DNA of 64,000 nucleotides, taken from positions 1,984,001-2,048,000 of the forward strand of contig CP102145.1 in the NCBI GenBank assembly GCA_024583055.1, given 5' to 3'. Below, in pieces: positions 8,599 through 17,335 of the stretch. Source of the stretch: Streptococcus suis (GTDB lineage Bacteria > Bacillota > Bacilli > Lactobacillales > Streptococcaceae). The notes beneath the pieces were generated by a model. That model did no database searches. It was not told the origin of the DNA and saw only the letters and a list, made by a program, of their open reading frames with translations. Numbering within the stretch: the first letter of the stretch is position 1; each line of letters starts with the position of its first letter. A program made the position numbers and the translations under genes.

Positions 8599-9948
8599 AT
8601 GGTTAAACTCGTAACAATAGGTGGTGGCTCAAGCTATACACCGGAACTGGTAGAAGGAATGATTCTAAGACATACCGAGGTACCTATCAAAGAATGGTGG
8701 TTTGTAGACATCGAAGATGGCCGAGAAAAATTGGAAATCGTGGTAGAACTTGCCAAACGCATGGTCAAAAAAGCTGGTCTTGACTGGGAAATTCATGCGA
8801 CCTTGGATAGGAGAAGCGCTCTAAAAAATGCAGATTTTGTGACCTCTCAATTTCGGGTCGGTCAATTGCAGGCGCGATACTTGGATGAGACCATTCCTCT
8901 CAGTCATGGATTTTTAGGTCAAGAGACTAACGGAGCTGGAGGTATTTTTAAGGCTCTGCGGACCATTCAAGCCTATAAGAGCATCATTGCTGATATGAAA
9001 GAGCTCTGTCCAGATGCCTGGCTGATTAACTTTACGAATCCTGCTGGCATGGTGACGGAGGCTATTGTCAATTACCTGGGGTGGGAAAAGGTGATAGGTC
9101 TATGCAATATTCCGATTGGGCAAAAGAAAGCTGCCGCAGAGGTGCTTGGTCTTCAGGAATCTGAGGTTATGACCCGCCATATCGGTTTGAATCATTTTCA
9201 TTTTCATCAGGTTTGGGACCGTTTTGGAAAAAATCGGACCATGGAAGTGATGGAGAAACTCTATGGAAATCAGGCAAGCCGTCCAGCAGATGCGGTGAAA
9301 AATATCAGTAATCTGGAATTTTCAATTGACTTACTTCGGACAATTGGCCTGCTGCCGTGTGACTATCACCGCTATTATTTTTTGGAAAAGGAGATGTTGG
9401 ATGATGCCCTCCAGCAATACCAGGCTGGGCGGGTGCGTGCCGCAGTGGTCCAAGAGGTAGAAAAGGAACTGTTCCAGCTCTACGCCGACCCTCATTTACA
9501 AGAAAAGCCCAAGCAGTTGGAGAAACGGGGCGGAGCTTATTACAGCGACATTGCCTGCCAGTTGATTGTGGCCATTTACAATGACAGCCACCAGGAGTTA
9601 ACCGTTTCGACGGTCAATCGGGGTGTGATTCCCTATCTACCAGAAAATTGTGTTGTGGAGGTGACTGCTATTATTACAGCTCATGGGGCTATTCCGCTCG
9701 GCTGTCCGCCAAGTCCACCTCTGGTGACTGCTTATTTGAAGCTAATGAAGGAGATGGAATTAGCAACGGTAGAAGCTGCGGTGACAGGTGATTATGACTT
9801 GCTCTTGCAAGCCTTCTATCTCAATCCCTTGATTGCCAACGGGCCTAAAGCAGAAGAACTATTAAAAGACCTATTGCTTGCACATGCGGATTATTTACCG
9901 CAATTTGTATCCAGCATTGAAGCCATCAAAGCAGAAAGGAAAGTATAA
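8599..9948 (+). CDS. 6-phospho-beta-glucosidase, glycoside hydrolase family 4
   Basis: The roughly 450-residue GH4 enzyme hydrolyses PTS-imported phospho-beta-glucosides by an NAD- and metal-dependent redox mechanism. The N-terminal dinucleotide-binding motif TIGGGSSYTPELV, the LINFTNPAGMV segment, GLCNIPIG with the metal-binding Cys, and GLNHFHF with the metal-binding His are present. I prefer the ATG at 8599 (MVKLVTIGG) because GGAGG at 8585-8589 is nine bases upstream; the ATG at 8593 is only three bases from it. The stop overlaps the next ATG by one base (TAATG), so it is translationally coupled to the GH1 gene. First gene of the CcpA-controlled operon. Confidence 0.9.
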   Translation: MVKLVTIGGGSSYTPELVEGMILRHTEVPIKEWWFVDIEDGREKLEIVVELAKRMVKKAGLDWEIHATLDRRSALKNADFVTSQFRVGQLQARYLDETIPLSHGFLGQETNGAGGIFKALRTIQAYKSIIADMKELCPDAWLINFTNPAGMVTEAIVNYLGWEKVIGLCNIPIGQKKAAAEVLGLQESEVMTRHIGLNHFHFHQVWDRFGKNRTMEVMEKLYGNQASRPADAVKNISNLEFSIDLLRTIGLLPCDYHRYYFLEKEMLDDALQQYQAGRVRAAVVQEVEKELFQLYADPHLQEKPKQLEKRGGAYYSDIACQLIVAIYNDSHQELTVSTVNRGVIPYLPENCVVEVTAIITAHGAIPLGCPPSPPLVTAYLKLMKEMELATVEAAVTGDYDLLLQAFYLNPLIANGPKAEELLKDLLLAHADYLPQFVSSIEAIKAERKV

Positions 9949-11348
9949 TGACAGAACAAGGGACATTTTATCAATTTCCAGAAGGATTTCTCTGGGGTTC
10001 ATCCACCTCTGGTCCACAGAGTGAGGGGATAGAGCCAGGTGACGGAAAGGGCTTGAACAACTGGGATTACTGGTTTGGGATTGAGCCGGAGCGTTTCCAT
10101 GGGCAGATTGGTCCGGATGTGACCTCCACTTTTTATAAAAACTATCAGACCGATATTGAGCTTTTGAAAGAAACGGGGCATACGATTTTTCGGCCATCTA
10201 TCCAGTGGTCACGTTTAATCCCGGACGGTGTCGGTCAGGTCAATCCAAGGGCTGTGGAATTTTACCGGGATGTTTTTCAGCAGGTCAATGCCTTGGGTAT
10301 CAAGTTGCTGGTCAATCTCTATCATTTTGACCTACCTTATGCTTTGCAGGAAAAAGGAGGATGGGAATCCAAGGAAACGGTTTGGGCCTATGAAGCCTAC
10401 GCTCGGAAATGTTTTGAATTATTTGGGGATTTGGTGGACCACTGGGTGACCTTCAATGAGCCGATTGTGCCGGTAGAGTGTGGCTATCTGGGCTCCTACC
10501 ATTATCCCTGTAAAGTTGATGCTAAGGCTGCAGTAGCGGTGGCTTACCATACTCAATTAGCCAGCTCCTTGGCAGTCAAGGCCTGTCATGAATTGCATCC
10601 AGACCATCAGATTTCTATTGTGCTCAATCTGACTCCTGCCTACCCAAGGAGTGACAGTCCTGAAGACCAGAAAGCTGCCCGCATTGCCGAACTTTTCCAG
10701 ACCAAGAGCTTTTTGGATCCGTCTGTATTGGGGGCCTACCCAGAAGAATTGGTAGCCATTATCGATGAATACGGGCTCAGACCAGATGTTACAGAAGAGG
10801 AACTTGCTATCATCAGGGAAAATACGGTTGATTTCCTAGGGGTCAACTACTATCAGCCTCTCCGAGTACAGGCTCCGAAAGTAATCTTTGAGGAGGGTGA
10901 CCTGTTGACGACGGAACATTTCTTTGCCTCTTATGATATGCCTGGCAAGAAAATCAACCCTCACCGTGGCTGGGAAATCTATGAACGTGGCCTTTATGAC
11001 ATTGCCATGAATTTGAAAAAGGACTATGGCAATATCGTTTGGCTGGTCACGGAAAACGGCATGGGCGTGGAAGGAGAAGAGGCCTTCAAAGAGGACGGCT
11101 ATATTCAGGATGATTATCGGATTGAATTTATTCAAGACCATTTGATTGAGCTACATCGAGCCATTCAAGAAGGCGCCAATTGTAAGGGTTACATGCTTTG
11201 GACCTTTATTGACTGCTGGTCTTGGTTAAATGCTTATAAAAATAGATATGGCTTGGTTGAGCTGGATTTGAGCACTCAAAAGAGAATCATCAAAAAATCA
11301 GGTTATTGGTTTAAGGAAGTCAGTCAAGCCAACGGCTTTAGTAGGTAG
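9948..11348 (+). CDS. 6-phospho-beta-glucosidase, glycoside hydrolase family 1
   Basis: The 466-residue TIM-barrel enzyme cleaves phospho-cellobiose or phospho-aryl-glucosides. The acid/base Glu is in TFNEPI (about 167-172) and the nucleophile Glu in LVTENGMG (about 366-373), both intact. It follows the GH4 gene with a one-base overlap and precedes the MupG-like gene by 10 nt. Two phospho-glucosidases of unrelated mechanism in one operon suggest a range of disaccharide substrates. Candidate names in the family are bglA, ascB and celA; I do not choose one. Confidence 0.92.
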   Translation: MTEQGTFYQFPEGFLWGSSTSGPQSEGIEPGDGKGLNNWDYWFGIEPERFHGQIGPDVTSTFYKNYQTDIELLKETGHTIFRPSIQWSRLIPDGVGQVNPRAVEFYRDVFQQVNALGIKLLVNLYHFDLPYALQEKGGWESKETVWAYEAYARKCFELFGDLVDHWVTFNEPIVPVECGYLGSYHYPCKVDAKAAVAVAYHTQLASSLAVKACHELHPDHQISIVLNLTPAYPRSDSPEDQKAARIAELFQTKSFLDPSVLGAYPEELVAIIDEYGLRPDVTEEELAIIRENTVDFLGVNYYQPLRVQAPKVIFEEGDLLTTEHFFASYDMPGKKINPHRGWEIYERGLYDIAMNLKKDYGNIVWLVTENGMGVEGEEAFKEDGYIQDDYRIEFIQDHLIELHRAIQEGANCKGYMLWTFIDCWSWLNAYKNRYGLVELDLSTQKRIIKKSGYWFKEVSQANGFSR

Positions 11349-11358
11349 GAGGGGGAAT

Positions 11359-12450
11359 ATGACAAACTTTGGATTTTCAATCTATCCGGAGCGACATGGC
11401 TTGGAGAAATGTCAGAGCTACATCGATTTGATGGAACGATATGGTGCAAGGAGGATTTTTATCAGCTTGCTCCAGATTGGGCCAGATAATTCCGAGGTGT
11501 TTGACCTGTATCGTTCAGTTATTTCCTATGCCAACCAAAAGGGGATGCTAGTGATTGCAGATATCAGTCCAGGATTCATTGAATCCTGTGGTTGGAAAGA
11601 TTCCCTTATTGAAAAAGCGCATGCATTCGGAGTTGCAGGGATTCGCTTGGATGAAGCTCTGCCCTTGGAAGAAATTGTTTCTCTGACACAAAATCCTTAT
11701 CAGCTGAAAATTGAGTTGAACATGAGTACAGATAAGAGATTATTGACAGATCTCTTGCAAGCAGGAGCTAATAGAGAGAATATAATTGCCTGTCATAATT
11801 TTTATCCCCATGAATATACGGCACTTTCGGAAGATTACTTTCTCGAAATGTCAGAGTTTTATAGACAAGAGGGGATTACATCGGCAGCCTTTGTCTCCTC
11901 GCAGACTGCAACAGAGGGCCCATGGCCCTTGTCTGAAGGGTTACCAACTCTAGAAGAACACCGTCATCAAGAATTAGCTCGTCAAATTGCGTGGATAAAA
12001 GCGACTGGTTTGATTGATTGGGTATTGATTTCCAATCAGTTCGTGATAGAAGAAGAATTAGAGTCTATTCAAGAGGTGCTCGATGAAGATGTTCTGACTT
12101 TCAGAGTGCAATTGGCAGAACACGTGACCGATATTGAGAGAGAGATTATTGATTTTAGTCACAATTATCGTGGGGATATCTCTGCTTATGTTATTCGTTC
12201 AACCATGCCACGAATTGTATATAAAGATAACTCTATTCCTGCTCAGACAGATGGATATCGCAAGGTAGAAGCCGGAACTGTCATCATTGATAATGACCTC
12301 TACGGTCGCTACAAAGGAGAACTCCACATTGTCATTAAGGAACTGGAGCTATCCCCTAAGGCAAATATCGTTGGAACCATACATCCTGAGGATTGGCCGT
12401 TGGTTTCCTTTTTGAAGCCATGGCAGGCCTTTCGCTTAAAAGTAGTTTAG
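11359..12450 (+). CDS. MupG-like 6-phospho-N-acetylmuramidase (DUF871 family)
   Basis: The 363-residue protein begins FGFSIYPERHG, the hallmark of the DUF871/MupG TIM-barrel family, followed by a C-terminal cyclophilin-like part (about 250-363). In Staphylococcus aureus MupG hydrolyses 6-phospho-MurNAc-GlcNAc inside the cell after PTS uptake, salvaging cell-wall sugars; transfer of that role here is inference. It has a GGAGGGGG ribosome site and follows the GH1 gene by 10 nt, so it is probably co-transcribed. No MurQ etherase is next to it. An alternative is another 6-phospho-disaccharidase matching the cellobiose-type PTS. Confidence 0.8.
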   Translation: MTNFGFSIYPERHGLEKCQSYIDLMERYGARRIFISLLQIGPDNSEVFDLYRSVISYANQKGMLVIADISPGFIESCGWKDSLIEKAHAFGVAGIRLDEALPLEEIVSLTQNPYQLKIELNMSTDKRLLTDLLQAGANRENIIACHNFYPHEYTALSEDYFLEMSEFYRQEGITSAAFVSSQTATEGPWPLSEGLPTLEEHRHQELARQIAWIKATGLIDWVLISNQFVIEEELESIQEVLDEDVLTFRVQLAEHVTDIEREIIDFSHNYRGDISAYVIRSTMPRIVYKDNSIPAQTDGYRKVEAGTVIIDNDLYGRYKGELHIVIKELELSPKANIVGTIHPEDWPLVSFLKPWQAFRLKVV

Positions 12451-12575
12451 TCGCAATCTTTCATCAATGCTAAGGAAAAAAGAAGAATAGTCAATTTCTT
12501 GTGTGTATGTTATTATAAATCTATAGAGCTACAGGGATTTTGAATACAGATTTTAAGTTTGGAAAGGAGGACGAG

Positions 12576-14633
12576 ATGCTATCAAAAAAGGAGATTCGAT
12601 TATTAGAATTTCTAATCGACCATCCAGATGATTACGTTTCTAGTTTGGAAATTGCTCAGCAGCTGCATATTAGCGACCGTACGGCTAGAACCTATCTGAA
12701 GCAGTTAACGGCTTCGCTACAAAATAGCGGGAGTCAATTGCTATCAAAGCCTGGTCTCGGTTATCATCTGCAAGTGGATGATTCTCGTGCATTTGAAACC
12801 TTTTGGCAATCCTCCCTTTCTTCCAAAAGGCAGCTGACCAATCTTCATTCGGTGGAAGAAGCTGTGGACAGGCAGAGATTTGTGCTCAATAAGCTCTTGT
12901 TTGAAGGACAGTCGCCAACATTGGCGGAATTGGAAAGGGACTTATTTATCAGTAAAACAACCCTGCACTCGGTGATTGTTGATATCCGAAACCTATTGTC
13001 ATCCTACGATATGGAATTAAATATGACAAAAGCAGGTTTAGAAATCACTGGTAAAGAGACGGCGATTCGGCATTTTATCATGGATTATTTTTTCAGCGAA
13101 CAGCTAGGGAAAACCTTATATGGACTCGTTGAGAATAACCTCCTTCCATCCATCAATTTCACAGAAATTATGAGGATTGTGATTGATGAATGTCGGGATG
13201 CCAGTCTTCGTCTATCAGATTTTGTATTGCAAAATTTGGTCCTTCATATCGCCCTGATGTTGCAGCGGATGCGGGCTGGCTCTGCAATTGAACGCTTTCC
13301 CATTTCAGAACAAATTAGTCGCTCTAAGGAATATCAGGTTGCCCAAAAAATTCTCAGGAAAATTGAAGGAGCCTTTGACCTATTGATTCCTGAGGAAGAA
13401 GCAAATTATATTGCCCTTCATTTGAAGGTTAAGCTGACGGAAAATCTGGCCAAAATAGATCAGGCAGAAGTGGCCTTGAGACAGCAAATTCAAGATAGTT
13501 TGCTCCAATTGTCTCGTAAGATCGGTTTAGAACTTTCTGCCGATCAGCAGTTATTTAAAGGAATTCTAGCCCACATGTTGCCCCTAAAAATCCGACTGGA
13601 AAATGGGATTGTCTTGGATAATCCATTGACGGAGGAGATTCGTAGGGATTATGCGGAAGTCTTTGACCTCACAAAGGAGGTCTTTGGACAAATGCCCCTC
13701 TTTCAAGGTTATAAAGTTTCAGATGATGAATGGGCTTATCTTTCCCTGCACTTGATGGCGGCAGTTGAACGGTACAATCCACAGCGAAAGACAAAGGTAT
13801 TGGTCGTTTGCTCAACAGGTGTCGGTAGTGCCTTGATGTTGAAAAATCGGCTGGAGAAAGAATTTTCTTCAAGTATAGAAATTGTAGATGTGGTCAGCTA
13901 TTACGAGGTGACCGAGGAGCGATTGTCTGATGTTGAGTTGATTATCTCATCTGTCAGTCTATCCAATCTTATCTTTATGACACAGGTTATCACGGTTTCC
14001 GTTTTTCTATCCGGAGAGGACGTCTCAAAGATAAAGCAACATTTGCAGCAAGGTTTGACTTTTTCGATGGGTGAGGAACATGGGGAAAATATGGACCATG
14101 TTCAAGCGCGTCAGATTGCTGAGGCGGTCTTTGGACCGAGTCGGATTGTGGTAGTCGATGAAAATAGGGAACGAATGTCCCTGTTGGAAGAGTTGACAAT
14201 GAAGCTGAATGAAGCTAGTCAGCCAGGTTTTGTAGAAACGTTTTTAGACCAGGTTCATCTGCGGGAGACCTATAGCTCTGTAGTATTTGAAGAAATGTTG
14301 GCCTTCCCTCATCCTGCGGTAGCAATGAGCTATTCAGAACAGATTGTAGTAGGCATTTCTAAAGAAGGTATCCGTTGGGGTGAGGAGGGAATCGTTCATT
14401 TTGTATTCTTACTATCCCCTTCAAAGGGGCGAAATTCTCACATAAAATATATATCCCCCTGTCTGGTCGAGTTTGTCAAAGACAAAGACCTACAAAAACG
14501 GTTGTTGAACAATCCAACCTATGATGAATTAGTAACTATTTTTATTCCCTTAATACAAAAACATACTAAGATTAGTAGTGAAGAAATCTCCGACGGGAGA
14601 GAGTACTCACTACTTTTTTCATTCTCAAGATGA
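12576..14633 (+). CDS. PRD-containing PTS-controlled transcription activator (LicR/MtlR type)
   Basis: The 685-residue regulator has an N-terminal HTH (SSLEIAQQLHISDRTARTYL), a second wHTH/Mga-like region (about 90-170), two PRD domains with phosphorylatable His (about 180-400), an EIIB-like domain with the P-loop Cys in VVCSTGVGSA (about 410-420) and a C-terminal EIIA type-2 domain with its His in AFPHPAVA (about 590). Such proteins activate a neighbouring PTS operon according to phosphorylation by HPr and EIIB. Start ATG 12576 has a perfect AAAGGAGG; the in-frame TTG at 12540 does not. The last residues (about SLLFSFSR) may come from IS110 sequence, so the original C-terminus could differ. 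Confidence 0.9.
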   Translation: MLSKKEIRLLEFLIDHPDDYVSSLEIAQQLHISDRTARTYLKQLTASLQNSGSQLLSKPGLGYHLQVDDSRAFETFWQSSLSSKRQLTNLHSVEEAVDRQRFVLNKLLFEGQSPTLAELERDLFISKTTLHSVIVDIRNLLSSYDMELNMTKAGLEITGKETAIRHFIMDYFFSEQLGKTLYGLVENNLLPSINFTEIMRIVIDECRDASLRLSDFVLQNLVLHIALMLQRMRAGSAIERFPISEQISRSKEYQVAQKILRKIEGAFDLLIPEEEANYIALHLKVKLTENLAKIDQAEVALRQQIQDSLLQLSRKIGLELSADQQLFKGILAHMLPLKIRLENGIVLDNPLTEEIRRDYAEVFDLTKEVFGQMPLFQGYKVSDDEWAYLSLHLMAAVERYNPQRKTKVLVVCSTGVGSALMLKNRLEKEFSSSIEIVDVVSYYEVTEERLSDVELIISSVSLSNLIFMTQVITVSVFLSGEDVSKIKQHLQQGLTFSMGEEHGENMDHVQARQIAEAVFGPSRIVVVDENRERMSLLEELTMKLNEASQPGFVETFLDQVHLRETYSSVVFEEMLAFPHPAVAMSYSEQIVVGISKEGIRWGEEGIVHFVFLLSPSKGRNSHIKYISPCLVEFVKDKDLQKRLLNNPTYDELVTIFIPLIQKHTKISSEEISDGREYSLLFSFSR

Positions 14634-14639
14634 TAAAGT

Positions 14640-14780
14640 AGAGGTGTCTTGTTAAGTCGAGGGTTCTTTTGACGCTAGACGTCGCGACAAAAACTGGCAA
14701 GACACCTGTTTTAGGAAGAATGTTATCAAAGTATGTGGGACGCCAGACGTCGAGTATTGAAAATGACATCGCTAAAACAA
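14640..14780 (+). ncRNA. Candidate bridge RNA of the IS110 element (two-lobed leader RNA)
   Basis: The leader folds into two consecutive stem-loops. Lobe 1: AGGTGTCTTG (14642-14651) pairs with CAAGACACCT (14698-14707). Lobe 2: GTTTTAG (14708-14714) pairs with CTAAAAC (14772-14778), and ATGTTAT (14720-14726) with ATGACAT (14763-14769). Each lobe has a large internal loop and ends in a nearly identical apical hairpin, GACG-CTAGA-CGTC (14671-14683) and GACG-CCAGA-CGTC (14739-14751). This is the layout of IS110 bridge RNAs, whose two internal loops carry target and donor guides, and it sits where they are encoded in IS621-like elements, upstream of the transposase. By eye the guide sequences could not be matched confidently to the borders. 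Confidence 0.6.
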
Positions 14781-14809
14781 GGAATCATTCAAGACAAAGA
14801 GGTAGTATC

Positions 14810-16012
14810 ATGCGAGTAGTATTTGGGATTGACGTGAGTAAGGTAAGTTCAGAAATAGCCATTCTAGTCAATGGCGAGAAGGTACATAACTACACCATGT
14901 CCAATGATGCCATTGGCTTTTCACGGCTACTTGGCGATTTGAGAACCGTCCACAAGCCAGAAATCATCTTTGAAGCAACAGGCGTCTATTCTCGTCGTCT
15001 TCAATCTTTTCTGGATGAACATGGCTACGCTTATACACGACTCAATCCCTTAGAAGCCAAGAAGCAACTGGATAGCTTGCGTGTGAGAAAAACAGATCAA
15101 ATTGACGCCGAAAAACTAGCTCAATCTCAGTTTGTACTGAATCGTAAATCGACGTATGTCCAAGAAGAAGTCTACCAAAACTTGCGGGATCTCAGTCGTT
15201 TCTATCAGAATCTGACCGAGGACATTGTTCGGGCTAAAAACCGCCTGCACAAGGTCTTACAGGTCACTTTCCCTGAATTGGAAAATATCTTGTCAACACC
15301 AACTGGTGAACAATACTGGAACTTAGTTATAGCTTTTCCTTGTAAGGACTTCGTGCTTGAGCTAAGCCAGGATAAACTCTTAGAAAGCATTCGTCAATCC
15401 ACTTCAAAACGGATTTCGGACAAGCGTGTGGCGTACTTAGCCGAAAAGCTGATAGCACTAGCTAATCAATCTTATTGTGCCGTCAAGAAAACCTCTCCAA
15501 TGCTGGAAGAGGTCCGTTACTATACAAAAGAATTGCTTAGACTTTCTGAACAGAGACAGGCAGTCTTAGACGAAATGGTGGAACTAGCCCAACCTTTACC
15601 AGAGTATGACATTCTGCTTTCTATTCCTGGTATCGCTGAGACTACTGCAACAAGTATTATTGGCGAACTGGGAGATATTCGCCGTTTTCAGTCTGCCAAT
15701 CAAATCAATGCCTTTATCGGTATTGACCTGAGACACTATGAATCTGGAAACTTCATCGCTAAGGAACACATTACCAAGCGTGGCAATCCCTATGCTAGAA
15801 AGATTCTGTTCAAATGCATTCACAATATCGCTTCAGCTAGTCACACCAATCCTTGCCATATAGCAGACTTTTATGAGAAACGAAAAAGGCAATCGCAAAT
15901 GACTTCAACGAAGCCACACACGATTGCCTCCATACATCGACTCATTCGGACAATGTATTACCTCATTATGCATAACAAACTTTACGATTACGCTTCAACC
16001 CAAAATCGATAA
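14810..16012 (+). CDS. IS110-family transposase (DEDD/RuvC-like recombinase)
   Basis: The 400-residue protein has the N-terminal RuvC-like fold with its acidic set: Asp in FGIDVSK, Glu in IFEATGVYS and the Asp pair in TDQIDAEKLA. The C-terminal transposase-20 domain has LSIPGIAETTATSIIGELG, then ESGNFIAKEHITKRGN containing the conserved Ser-Gly taken as the catalytic serine. The gene appears intact. I start at ATG 14810 (MRVVFGIDV), the family N-terminus; the frame is open further upstream but there it overlaps the structured leader. These enzymes form circles and insert with an RNA guide. The gene disrupts no reading frame visibly but splits the beta-glucoside locus. Confidence 0.93.
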   Translation: MRVVFGIDVSKVSSEIAILVNGEKVHNYTMSNDAIGFSRLLGDLRTVHKPEIIFEATGVYSRRLQSFLDEHGYAYTRLNPLEAKKQLDSLRVRKTDQIDAEKLAQSQFVLNRKSTYVQEEVYQNLRDLSRFYQNLTEDIVRAKNRLHKVLQVTFPELENILSTPTGEQYWNLVIAFPCKDFVLELSQDKLLESIRQSTSKRISDKRVAYLAEKLIALANQSYCAVKKTSPMLEEVRYYTKELLRLSEQRQAVLDEMVELAQPLPEYDILLSIPGIAETTATSIIGELGDIRRFQSANQINAFIGIDLRHYESGNFIAKEHITKRGNPYARKILFKCIHNIASASHTNPCHIADFYEKRKRQSQMTSTKPHTIASIHRLIRTMYYLIMHNKLYDYASTQNR

Positions 16013-16035
16013 AACTGTTTATGCTCTATCATTGT

Positions 16036-16074
16036 AACACCTTATCAAAAAATTTCAACATAAGGTGTTGGTTT
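16036..16074 (+). terminator. Hairpin after the IS110 transposase
   Basis: AACACCTTAT (16036-16045) pairs perfectly with ATAAGGTGTT (16060-16069), followed by GGTTTT. It probably ends transposase transcription and insulates the PTS genes from read-through. Confidence 0.65.
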
Positions 16075-16212
16075 TGTATACACTTTTTTCACTAAACTTT
16101 AGTCCAAAAGAAAACAATTTCCTTATTTTGACTATTGAACTCAAAATATTTTTCGTCAAATACCTTGATAGACTTGACAAATGGTAGAAAACAGAAATAG
16201 GAGGAAAAGATA

Positions 16213-16524
16213 ATGAAAAACATTATGTTAGTATGTAATGCAGGTATGTCAACAAGTATGTTGGTAACTAAGATGCAAAAAGCAGCAGAGGAAAAAGGTC
16301 TTGAAGCTACTATTTGGGCGGTTCCTGTTTCTGAAGCTGATTCCGAAGTGGCTCAAAAGGAAATTGATGTTCTCTTATTAGGACCACAGGTCAAATTCCT
16401 CTTGAATGAATACAAAGGAAAATTTGAGCCAGGTATCAAGGTGGATTCCATCAATATGATGGACTATGGTGTTATGAATGGTGCTAATGTTTTAGATGCC
16501 GCGCTAAAGTTAATGGGAGAATAA
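16213..16524 (+). CDS. celA: PTS lactose/cellobiose-family EIIB component
   Basis: The 103-residue cytoplasmic phosphocarrier takes phosphate from EIIA on the Cys of MLVCNAGMSTSM (about residue 8) and passes it to the incoming sugar at EIIC. Size and motif are typical of CelA/LicB. AGGAGG precedes the ATG. It is the first gene after the IS110 element; EIIA follows after one base. The 120 nt between the IS and this gene contain TTGACA at 16174 but no good -10, so its promoter is unclear. Confidence 0.92.
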   Translation: MKNIMLVCNAGMSTSMLVTKMQKAAEEKGLEATIWAVPVSEADSEVAQKEIDVLLLGPQVKFLLNEYKGKFEPGIKVDSINMMDYGVMNGANVLDAALKLMGE

Positions 16525-16525
16525 T

Positions 16526-16843
16526 ATGAATTCTTCAGGCAATTTAGAATCCATTATGGGTTTAATCATGTATGGTGGTGATGCCAAAGGCTTGGCTGTC
16601 CAAGCAATTCAGGCTGCTAAAAAAGGCGAATTTGCAGATGCGCATGCAAAGCTTGAACAGGCTAATGATTCCTTGAATATTGCCCACAAGTCACAAACAA
16701 GTCTATTGGCTCAGGAAGCAGGTGGACAATCTGTTGAGGTATCCTTGCTCATGGTGCATGGTCAAGACCATCTGATGAATGCCATTACCTTCATTGATAT
16801 GGCCAAAGAGATTGTTAGTTTGTACGAACGATTGGACAGCTAA
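16526..16843 (+). CDS. celC: PTS lactose/cellobiose-family EIIA component
   Basis: The 105-residue helical protein accepts phosphate from HPr on the His of LLMVHGQDHLMNA (about residue 76-80) and hands it to EIIB. It begins ESIMGLIMYGGDAKGLAVQAI, typical of LacF/CelC trimers. It starts two bases after the EIIB stop, so translation is coupled. Confidence 0.92.
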   Translation: MNSSGNLESIMGLIMYGGDAKGLAVQAIQAAKKGEFADAHAKLEQANDSLNIAHKSQTSLLAQEAGGQSVEVSLLMVHGQDHLMNAITFIDMAKEIVSLYERLDS

Positions 16844-16887
16844 ACAATGCTACAGAGCCATCTGTGGGTATATAGAAAGGAGGAGGA

Positions 16888-17325
16888 ATGGAAATCACAA
16901 AAACTTATCCGGTTTCTATTGATCGACTTTTCGAGGCGATAGTGACGTCCTTAAAAGAAGATTATCGACAAAATACTGGTGAGGAGCCGGCGGAAGTTGA
17001 CTTGGTAGCTGGCTTAACCTACCAAAAACGATTTGGCGAGAAACATCAGCATAGTGTCCAAGTCACCCTGCTGGAGTTGGCCAGTCCATCCCTCTATTCT
17101 GTTCGATTCTCATCTAATCGAGGCAAGGAAACGATGACCTATCAATTGACTCCTGTAGATAAGGGACATACCAGTATTCAGTATTCTTATGGAGTGGAAG
17201 CTGCGGATTTTTTTACCAAGGCTAATTATTTCCTGATGGAAAAATTGATGGCAAAAAGTCTAGAACGGCAGACAGAGGCACAATTAGATGCCTTGGTTCG
17301 TTATGCCACACAAGAAGCCGGATAA
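16888..17325 (+). CDS. DUF3284 domain protein
   Basis: The 145-residue protein belongs to the DUF3284 family commonly found inside Gram-positive cellobiose PTS operons. It starts EITKTYPVSIDRLFEAIVTSLKED and has the alpha/beta profile of a small START-like/SRPBCC fold, without membrane helices or obvious catalytic motif. A strong AGGAGGAGG ribosome site precedes it. Position between EIIA and EIIC suggests a role in PTS assembly or regulation, but no function is established. Confidence 0.8.
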   Translation: MEITKTYPVSIDRLFEAIVTSLKEDYRQNTGEEPAEVDLVAGLTYQKRFGEKHQHSVQVTLLELASPSLYSVRFSSNRGKETMTYQLTPVDKGHTSIQYSYGVEAADFFTKANYFLMEKLMAKSLERQTEAQLDALVRYATQEAG

Positions 17326-17335
17326 TATTTTTCAG

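Larger units (their letters stand above)
14612..16091 (+). mobile_element. IS110-family insertion sequence
   Basis: The element contains one transposase gene with a structured leader and a downstream hairpin. ACTTTTTTCA occurs at 14612-14621 and 16082-16091, 1470 bp apart, and is my best estimate of the borders; IS110 elements lack terminal inverted repeats and leave short or no duplications. It lies between the LicR-type regulator and the PTS genes of one functional locus, so it probably arrived after the locus formed. Border positions are uncertain by several bases. Confidence 0.6.

Noticed and set aside
14612..14778. Assignment of bridge-RNA guides to the IS110 borders
   Set aside because: I saw only short T-rich or one-indel similarities (for example GAGTATTGAAA with TTTCATTCTC), too weak to claim.
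14669..14809. N-terminal extension of the IS110 transposase
   Set aside because: The frame is open, but this part forms the structured leader, and the conserved family N-terminus begins at 14810.
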